This document shows positions 55,736-64,000 of a stretch of 64,000 bases of DNA, piece after piece. A program made the position numbers and the translations under genes. The number at the start of each line of letters is the position of its first letter. Within the stretch, counting starts at the first letter, position 1. A model generated the notes under the pieces. The model worked only from the letters and a program-made list of their open reading frames with translations, ran no database searches and was not told the DNA's origin. This DNA comes from Anniella stebbinsi. Lineage: Eukaryota > Chordata > Lepidosauria > Squamata > Anniellidae. The stretch spans positions 14,583,001 through 14,647,000 of the forward strand of contig JARDYH010000003.1 in the NCBI GenBank assembly GCA_029215795.1, read 5' to 3'.

Positions 55736-58303
55736 CTGCAAGAGAGTACATATACATATGTCTCCAAAAAAGGGAGAAAGTGATAATGCACAAGCACTGT
55801 TAACAGTGATTAAACTGGTAGAACTGGCTGAGCATAGTGGTTAGGAAAGCATATGAGCTAGAATGCTCGGATTCAAATCTCAGCTTAGCCATACATTTAC
55901 TGTGTGCCAGTCTCTCTCAGCCTTCATACTAGCAATAAGGAGATAAAATTGGACCGTAAGTTCTTGCAAGGATTACTGTGCGTGAAATGCCTTTCATGTA
56001 CAAGAGCCAAGCAGGAGTGAGACTGAGCCACGTGGCTCACTCACAGTAAACTAGTTTTTTTAAAAAACAAAAACCTAGATCACTTTCTGTGCGAACCTTT
56101 ACATGCATATTGCCAATTTTTTTGCCATACCATTTAGCCTTAGAGTTGCTAAAATAAAAACCTAAGTTTAAAATGCTTCTCACCTTCAAAACCCCCTGGA
56201 ATCTTTAACTTCAGGAAGATAATCCCAACAATTCCCTGGTTGGTGCTTTTGTTAAAACTCTCAGATCTTAATCACTTTGCAATTTCACACAGCCATGCTC
56301 TAATCATAAATCCCCTTCCACACAAAAACGTACACTACAAAATTACAAGCTTTGTTCCACAGCAAGAAGCATGATAAATACCACCCATACTCAATGAAAA
56401 GAGGTGAAAGTTCAGCCCTTTTCTTAAACTTCTATTTCTTATGTAAAAAGGCAACATTTAGCATTTTAAAGAATTTATTGCTGCAGCAATACACAACAAA
56501 TGGAACAGCACCAGCCTTAACACTGAACTTGGCTAACAAGTACCACTGTCAATGATTATACTCTAAATAAAGGAGATGCCTGCCAAAGTTTCTTTTGAGA
56601 AACTGCTTCTGTATCCTGGGTGTGTTCGTTTTGTGTGCACTCTAAATCCAGGGGACAATTTTTTTTAAAAAAAATCCATTGTAGGATTAAAATCTTTCAA
56701 ATCCCTAACTCAAGAGGTATTGCCTTACTTTCTCATTCTGGGTAAAACTCAATTGCCTTCGATACACACAATGTTATAGAATAATATGGGTATTTTTTGA
56801 ACACGTATTTCATATATTGGGATTGATTTTCATTCATTTCAGACTGGTAAAATCTTACTCCCTGAAGAAGAGTTAACCTCAAAATGCTTCATTAATAAAG
56901 GGCAGAGTAGTCTTTCCATTCAGATGTCTTGTTTTTTTCTAAGACAGGTGCGGGGAAACTTCTTCCCCTTGAGAGCTGCATGGAGATACTCTGTTAGGGG
57001 TTGCATGCTGACAGTGGATAGGGCGGCACACTGGTGGCGGGTAGCTCTATCCCTTTTTTCTTTTTCTCTCTCTTTTACTGGCATCGCCCCAACCCTTTCT
57101 TTCTTTTCAGATGAATCCACCCTCCAGATGATCCTGCTTCACAAGCTGGCAGGAATTTTAACCCCTTTTCTCCAATTGGTTAAGTGGGGCCTAGTTCTAT
57201 TTTTCTGATTGGCTGAAGTGTCAACTGTTGATAGGCAGATCTGTGATAGGAAATCCAGAGCATGATGGACCTGCAGTTTTACAGTTCAGAAAGTGAGCTA
57301 TTCCTTTTAAAATGGAATAAAGTGGGAGCTGCAAAGAACATTTCTATAGGGGAAAAATAGATAACTGCGTCTGGTGATTACATGAAGAGGGTTTCCCCAC
57401 CATCCTCCAACCACTTCTTCAAAATCCTTGTGTTATAGACAGGGCAGGGGGGGGGGGGCGGGGGGGCAGTTGGCCCGGGGCCCACGATTTTGAGGGAGCA
57501 CTCTGATGAGGAGGTCCACCCCCCAGCTTAAGGTACTGCTTCCGTAGCGTAAGCAGCCAATCGAGAAGCGAGGAGCCCGCCTTGCAGAAACAGCGTAGAA
57601 GCCGTCCGTCGGGAATACCACGGTCAAACTACAAGCTCCAGATGGCCATGCCGCATGCAGGGCGGGGATATATGTTCCTAAGTTGCAATGGTTGTCCTTA
57701 CTGCATCTCTTTCCTCAATCTTCTCCATGGCATATAATCTCTGGAGCGGAGGGTGAGGTAATGATGATGATAGTTATTAATGATAATAATGATGATGATA
57801 CCATGAGGGTGATGATGATAATGTTTGATAATGATGAATGACTGTTCTATCGTTGTTGCTTCTTTGTACAGCAACTAAAAATAAATGTTAATAGAACAGG
57901 TTTAATATGAAGGCGTTATGTAGAACGGACATGTTGGTTGACAGTTGTTTGCTGTTCTGCTCAGTGTTCTAGAGTTGTAACAAAACTTTCGTAGATAGTT
58001 GAAAGAGGGGGAAACATGACAAGACACTGGCTCAATTCGGACGACACAATAGTCAATGGTGGGTTGACTAACCCTAACCCTAGGGGGTACTCCCCAAACA
58101 ACATGTTAATAAATAATCAACTGTGGTGTGGATTAGGATCAGCGCTGAGTTGACTATGGCAGCATTGGAATGACACAATAGTCAAAACAACTGACGATTG
58201 TTTCCCCCACACCAGTTGTTTATTGTGTCGTCCGAATTGAGCCAAAGTCTTAATGACATGACAACCATAAAAGGACTGTGATGATAGCGGGTGGTGAACT
58301 TAC
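55736..58303. other. Intron between candidate exons
   Basis: Contains a SINE relic at about 55825-56000 (TGAGCATAGTGGTTAGGAAA; GGATTACTGTGCGTGAAATG), a repeat-like stretch 56940-57250, a G-rich run (57448-57467) followed by a CpG-rich block to 57670, a GAT/AAT-rich simple repeat 57758-57835, and the MITE 58028-58244. No other exon was recognised. Confidence 0.6.
58028..58244. mobile_element. Non-autonomous hAT-like element with perfect 24-bp ends
   Basis: 58028-58051 (TGGCTCAATTCGGACGACAC plus AATA) is the exact reverse complement of 58221-58244. Total 217 bp. It contains telomere-like CTAACCCTAACCCTAGGG at 58068-58085 where other copies carry a different sequence. Confidence 0.9.
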
Positions 58304-58345
58304 TGCTGTGAACAGTAGCTTCTGTGTTACATCTGTCACTACCAT
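58304..58345 (-). CDS. Candidate alternative first coding exon (ATG) of PLEKHA5
   Basis: An ATG at 58345 on the minus strand opens 14 codons (MVVTDVTQKLLFTA) that run directly into a consensus donor GTAAGT in phase 0, exactly the phase needed by candidate exon 55735-55638. The frame stays open further upstream to a possible acceptor (CCATTCTAG before 58384), adding 13 codons (ENIPGFVISSPFK). The segment could therefore be an internal exon of 81 bp rather than a first exon. No homologue is recognised. Support is the coincidence of phases, open frames and strong splice sites across two separate segments. Confidence 0.42.
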
Positions 58346-60105
58346 TTTAAAAGGGGAAGAAATCACAAAACCAGGTATATTTTCCTAGAATGGAGAATAT
58401 GCATACAAGATAAATCCAAGATAAGAAAACATGATCTTCTTGTTTTGTATGAACACGTTTCTGTTGTGGTCAAGTTTTACACATTTCTCAACAGCATTTT
58501 GAATAGAATTATAAATATGGAATATGCAGATTTTTGTTAATTTTGTGGGGGATTGCCCTCACGCATTTTATTGTAATTTTATCTTCTTTTATCTATTGCA
58601 AGCTGTGTTAAGGCACACAGGGGAAGCTTTAAAAACAATAGTGCCTCCAATTTTAAGAAGAAAGAAAGAAAGAGACATTGAAGAGGGAAAAGCTTGTTCA
58701 TTGTAAAGGCCACTTTTCCAGAGCCCCTCTGTGAAGCCACAGAAACTCCACTCACTTTGCATGGTGGGATAATATCACACTACATCAAATGGGTAGAACT
58801 ACAACATGTTTGCAGCAACAGACCATGAATACTGATGCGTTATCTGAGGCTGTACACAAGGCAGTTGATGAACACCCAGCAGAGAGCTTAATCAATAGTT
58901 CTGAAGGAAAACTGTACTTTGCAGACTCCCAGAAAACAGCCACTGCCCCTAACAAGTCTAGGAATTTAACTCTGTAATCCTATGCACAGTTAGTTACTTG
59001 TGAGTAAGCCCACTTAACTGAGCAAAATCTCTAAGTAAAAACAAGCATAGGTTTTGGTTCAAATGCTAACACTCAAATGTAAAGTTTCTCACACATTAAA
59101 TCTAAGGGCATTTCAAGATCATTTGTTAATGTATGTTAATTGAGTCTATGATCATTCAATGCATTTGCTTTTAAATCCAGCCAGCCCTAGTTTATTCCAG
59201 TTCCCCAAAAGTGTATTTCTTCCATGATTTTAGTGTACATTTATATAGAGACCAATAGTACAGAAGCCTGAGCATATAGTTTTCATGGCCATCTTTCACA
59301 GCACAGAAAAAAGGCATTTGATTATATCTACAATCATTCATACACTGGTGAAATCAATATTACCCACCTCCTGTATCTGAGTAAATTAATCAGTCCCCTC
59401 AGTGATCCACAAAGAACTTGATTGTTGGGGTATGGAGGCAGTCGCTTCACTAATTAACAATTACCACTTCACTTTACATTCATGTTCCACTTGCACTGCA
59501 GAACTGCAGTTCCATCTTTGACTATGCCATGTTATTCTAGACAGACTTCACTGAAGCTTCCTAGGGGGAAAAAATAAAAAAACTTCCTAGGCAGCTTGTT
59601 CGTCTGCCAAACTGCAGCCTGATTCTACACTCCATAGCACAGCACATAATTCTAGAAGGTTCCCTTGTAGGCTACTTAGATTTACCTGCCTGGAATTTAA
59701 ACCCAGTTTCAATTGCCCTCTCCCAAGTAGTAAACATTTATTCTCTCACTTTTTCTTTATATCCCTTTAATTATATGAAAGCTGACAGTATGTAACCTAC
59801 TCAAGACTTCTATTCTCTGGGCCAAACGCTTTTCCTTCAACAGGTTATCGTTAACATGCAGAATTTAAAAGCCTCAGGGATAGATGAATTCAGAGATGCA
59901 TTTTAATGTTTCTGTTAGCAAAGTTCATGTTTTTGCTCTGGTTATTCTACTACAAAGAAGTATTTGGTACTGTGACTGTTGAAAAACAGAAGGTGAGCTC
60001 TCAAAAATGTGCTAACTTGGAGCCAAAAATTCACAATTCTCCAAGGTAATTCATTGGTATGCAAGAACATTCCTTTTCCAAATCAGTATGGAAGCAGTAT
60101 GCCTG

Positions 60106-60139
<34 letters not shown>
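60106..60139. repeat. (CA)n microsatellite
   Basis: About 17 uninterrupted CA units. Confidence 0.97.
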
Positions 60140-60141
<2 letters not shown>

Positions 60142-60599
60142 AAAGCCTTCATAAGAGGGCACAGCTAGCTGAGACATATGTTCACCAGAAACCAAGTGAC
60201 AGCTTCCATCATATAACCTCTTACTGGCATGTTCTTAGTTGTGAGGCCATACACTCAAACTTACATTTTAGCACAAGATACTGGAGTCCAAACTCTTTGC
60301 AGCTACATCTGTATAACATTGACTCTATATAACTGGTAGCAAAGTCTAAGCATAATCCTTTGGACATTTAATTCTTGGCAAACACACATTGCACCTTCTC
60401 TGATGGGATTCCTGGGAGAAAGGCCAGTGCCACTCAGGGACGGAGAACAAGGTTTACTCTCACATATTCCCAGGTTCAGTGCTTTCCTCTTCCCATATAA
60501 GTGAATGATAAACATTCACTTATATGAGATAAAGTAAAGGGATACATGTGGGAACGCAACAGCTTGAAGGTTAGACCTTAAAACATAAATGGAGCTCTA

Positions 60600-61010
60600 C
60601 CGGATCATACTAAAGATCTGTCTGGTTCAGGATCCTGCTTTCCACAGTGGCCAATCAATTCCTCCAGAAAGCCCATCAGAGGGGCATGAAGGCAACAGCC
60701 CTCCCCTGCTGTCGTTCCCCAACAACTGGGATTCAGTTGCACAGAGCCTCTCAATATGTGTTCTCTATGGCAATTATGGTCAATAGCCATAGCTAAGACC
60801 CCTCCATGACTCTATCTAATCCCCTTTTAAAGCTCTCTTTGCTAGTGGCCATCACCATATCTTGAGGTAACGAATTCCATAAATTGCGTGTTGTGTGGTA
60901 GTAGTACTTTCTTTTGTCTGTCCTAAATGTACTACCAACCATAATACCCCAGCTACTGAGAATCAAACCTCTTCCTATCTTCACAGCCATGTTTTATCAT
61001 CAGTGCAACC
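60600..61010 (+). mobile_element. Interspersed repeat A, copy 3
   Basis: Landmarks shared with the 54466 copy: CTAATCCCCTTTTAAAGCTC, GTGGCCATCACCATATCTTG, and GTAACGAATTCCATAAATT. It extends further 3' than the other copies (TAGTAGTACTTTCTTTTGTC). No coding frame retained. Confidence 0.72.
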
Positions 61011-62964
61011 AGTTCTATTTCTTGCTCACCTGAGAATGGAACGGAATGCTGAAAACTGGCTTTAATAGAGAGAAAGATATTCACAATGTGATAATCTTCC
61101 CAGTTGCTTGTTTTTACTTAGCCTATTGGAAAGCTTAATGAGTTTTGGATTGCCAGGTTTAATCTTCATTAAGCAGACAAGGGAATTCTTGAATACCATT
61201 TCTTATTTATCCTAGAATATGTTTACTACATTTTATATTTTCCTCCCCATTTACTCAGAGGCTAAAGTCTACATTACTCCAAATACCACAAAGGCATACA
61301 TTTCATTGTTTTTTGCAGTAAGTTTTGCAGTTCTCCTACATTTTACAAATGCATTAGGAATGCGAGGCCTCAAATTAAAGGGAGAGGCAACCAAACACAG
61401 CATACAGAACTTTCCATTCCTTACAGAGCAAAATGTCAGCAATATTTCTTGTTATTTTTGTTCTTTGTCCTAATTTTTTCTTCTCAATGAGGCAAACACA
61501 TTACATTATAATAGTGTTTGAATATGGGGGGAATGTAATAAATATATATTCCTATCTACTACTAGCAAGGATGTGGTCTGTGGCTGCACAAGCTGCTTCC
61601 ATTTACCAAAAATGTCACTCCAAATTGCATGCATAAGCCTTTTCATACATCTGAATATATGCACTTTTTTCCCAATTAATCTATTTAAGAAAACAGTTTG
61701 AAAGCTTTGTTCAGAAAAGGTTTTCCTGGAACACTGATGACTATCGTGCTCCACGATCAGAATACATAACTAGAAAGGTAACAAAAGAATGTTATAACGA
61801 ACACCAACGTAATTGAATTCTCACACAAAGGTACTCATTTTAGCTGCTAAACATCAGGATTTGAAATCCACATTAATCATCTCTTTGCTCCCACACAATC
61901 TGCACACTCATGATAATAGTTACCCAATGTTCTGCGAAGAAGTTGAGGAACCTAATCTAAGGGGGTGGCAGCTTGCCATTTGATCTATGTTGGGCTTACT
62001 TCTTCACACAAGCGACTAGTTAGATGCTTAACAATAAATCCTTAATTTAAGTCCTGAAAGACAAAATTTGGGCACCCTAATCTTTAACAAAAAAAAGTGT
62101 TGTAAGCAAATCAGGAAGTGGGCTCAGTGTGCCCAGGTATTACCCAATCATTTTCCTGATGTGCTGACAAAGCACCTGGGCTCCTCAAATCTGAAGAAGT
62201 GCTGTGAAAGTACATCATGTGTATATCCAATACCTTTTGTCATGACTCAGCATATGTATAAACCAGAAATAGGCAAGGGAAAGTAGGGGAGGATGGGAAG
62301 GGAAGAGAGGGACATTTGGTAACACCATGAATTGCACTAAACTCTGTAGCCCATGTGCAGGACTCATACTCTAATCTTTTAACTATGTGGAAGGAATATC
62401 TGGAAGGATATATAATCCAGGTTAGTTCCACCCCTCCCCCCCAATGATATAAGCAACCCTGCTACCATTCCTATGTTTGACTCAAAAATAACTATTATGA
62501 CAAATATACCCTTCTCAGATAGCCAGCACTATTCATTGAGTTATCACATATTGCATGTTTGCAACATCTTATCCAGGAGTAATAGTTTTTCTGAATTAGC
62601 TTTTCTTTTCCCCCAGTATATCAGTTATGTCCTGGTGTTGCAAAATATTGCTAAGTTCATCTTTCTGGATTTCTCCAACACTGGGAAACTTTCACATGCC
62701 TCTAGTGAACTATCCCATTACTTAGAATTAGGGTTGCAGCTACCAAACAGTAACCATAATAGTTTGTAAAGCAACTAAGGAATAAAAAGTTAAGTACAAA
62801 CAAACTCTCAGAAAATATTTTCAAGAACCACAAAATATATATTATGAATTTGTTTATAGCTTGCATTTAGATTTTTACCACTTAAATTTCAGTACCTTTT
62901 GTAACTGAACTTTCCAAACAGTGAGATAAACCTGACAAACACCTAGCTCAAAATATAAAATAAT

Positions 62965-63270
62965 TATTCTGAGCAGTGGCCCTGCACCTGTGGAACAAAC
63001 TCCAATCGGAGGTCTGCCATGCACCATCCTTGCAAGCTTTTATGAAGGCCTTGAAAACATTTTATTTTACCATGGCCTTCTTATGATGAGTACTGTTATT
63101 GTTGCCATTGCCATGCTTTCTGTTTTTGTTGTTTTAAATTGCTACTTTATTGTGATGATGTTTTTATTGCATTTAATATTTTAACTGTTTTTATGTATTT
63201 TATTGTTGTAAGCCTCCTTGTGAGGGATTCTGCCCTGGAAGGCAGCCAAGAAATGTTCTAAATAAATAGA
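62965..63270 (+). mobile_element. L2-like LINE 3' remnant
   Basis: The plus strand begins with traces of the C-terminal ORF motif (GPAPVEQTPIGGLPC-like, with WNKLPSEV altered; then FMKALKTFYFT). The 3' UTR contains TGTAAGCCTCCTTGTGAGGG and ends TTCTAAATAAATAGATAA. Same group as the 16470 remnant. Confidence 0.7.
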
Positions 63271-64000
63271 TAATTCAGCGCTGTTGAAGGAGAGGGGGGA
63301 TATTTAAGTTTGTTCCAAGGTTTTTCTATTTATTGTTGCTAACAGTAACACTAGATACTATGCTCAAGATATCACACTGTGTATTACAGGAAGAACAATC
63401 AAGCCCCTTCTGAATTATTCTAAGTATCTTTTTTCTATAAACCCAATCTGTTGCTGAATATGTAAACATACACGCCTTAAAATCATTAAATGATCTCTGA
63501 ATGCGGACCTGATCATGGGTCTACATTAGTGCAGAGAAATCCAATATGTATTCATTTAGAATACATCATACATGTCCTCATAGTAAAACCAACACATGCA
63601 AGTCCTGAAGACTGAGTTCATCACCAGATCTCAATGACACCACACATTAACACAGGATGTGCTGGAAAAATGATGATACAGATGACCAAAGTCCCCTGAG
63701 GGACTAGAGCTCACCCTAGGTTGCTTGCATCCTTATAGGCTTTCTACAACTGCAACACCTGTATGCAACATCACAACAATCTGACAGAGTTTCATATCAC
63801 TAGACAGCACCCCAGATAATGTCTGATAAGCCCACTTGGCTTCTTGCTACTATCAATGACCCTTCTCCCATCTGGTGAGCAGCATTTGCTTCTTTCAAAA
63901 GCCCTACTTCTAGTAAACTGCCTTCCTTTCTTTCACATTCTCCAGGGAGGAATAGAAAAGTGCTTCTCTTTGGCTACTTTAGCTGCTGCTGCTGTGTCTT

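Larger units (their letters stand above)
58385..64000. other. Upstream intron or 5' region of PLEKHA5, no certain exon
   Basis: AT-rich. I looked on the minus strand for the first WW exons (expected to include a GWEEAYT-like peptide) and found none. It contains a MITE-like piece 58975-59055, a CA microsatellite 60106-60139, repeat A copy 3 at 60600-61010 and an L2-like remnant at about 62965-63270. 61050-62950 and 63290-64000 show nothing I can name. Confidence 0.65.

Noticed and set aside
60303..60515. 70-codon minus-strand frame as a possible first exon
   Set aside because: No WW-domain residues, no consensus donor in a useful phase, and no start-site features.
1..64000. CRISPR arrays, bacterial operons, rRNA
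   Set aside because: No regularly spaced direct repeats with unique spacers and no prokaryotic gene organisation; the sequence is a vertebrate gene with introns.

Overview
The window is vertebrate nuclear DNA. It has spliced exons with GT/AG borders, long AT-rich introns and dense interspersed repeats. The repeat mix (CR1 and L2-like LINE tails, tRNA-derived and MIR-like SINEs, many short hAT-like inverted-repeat elements, and a full-length DIRS retrotransposon) suggests a reptile, most probably a squamate. That lineage call is inference.

One host gene runs through the whole window on the minus strand: PLEKHA5, a phosphoinositide-binding WW/PH-domain scaffold protein. Eight internal coding exons can be placed to the base. 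Read 5'->3' on the minus strand they are 55214-55131 (second half of a WW domain), 47088-46968, 36870-36766, 28169-28097, 16142-16042 and 13588-13473 (the PH domain region), and 6653-6186 (central linker). That is seven certain exons. Two further candidates upstream (55735-55638 and 58345-58304, possibly extending to 58384) are phase-compatible with them and may form an alternative 5' end. All splice phases agree and every exon is open, so the gene looks functional. The usual first exons (WW1 and the first half of WW2) and everything downstream of the central linker lie outside the window.

The main non-host feature is an apparently intact 6.16-kb DIRS-type tyrosine-recombinase retrotransposon at about 47991-54152, in the intron between exons 55214-55131 and 47088-46968 and in the same orientation as the gene. 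It has a Gag-like ORF, a reverse transcriptase/RNase H ORF, a tyrosine recombinase ORF, 132-bp inverted terminal repeats and an internal complementary region that matches both outer termini, which is the diagnostic DIRS architecture.

Other regions: 1-6185 is intron or 3' flank of the last visible exon, with a composite CTG/CTT/CTC microsatellite and a CR1 tail nested in another repeat. 6654-16041 holds short inverted-repeat elements. 16143-28096 has several L2-like LINE remnants, SINEs and MITEs. 28170-36765 has a GC-rich palindromic repeat cluster split by a solo LTR with a 5-bp target duplication (30199-31317). 36871-46967 has a hairpin-flanked CT/GT microsatellite and a decayed L2-like LINE (about 45540-46805). 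55215-64000 is intronic or upstream DNA with MITEs, SINEs and simple repeats. No rRNA, functional tRNA, CRISPR or bacterial-type feature was seen.
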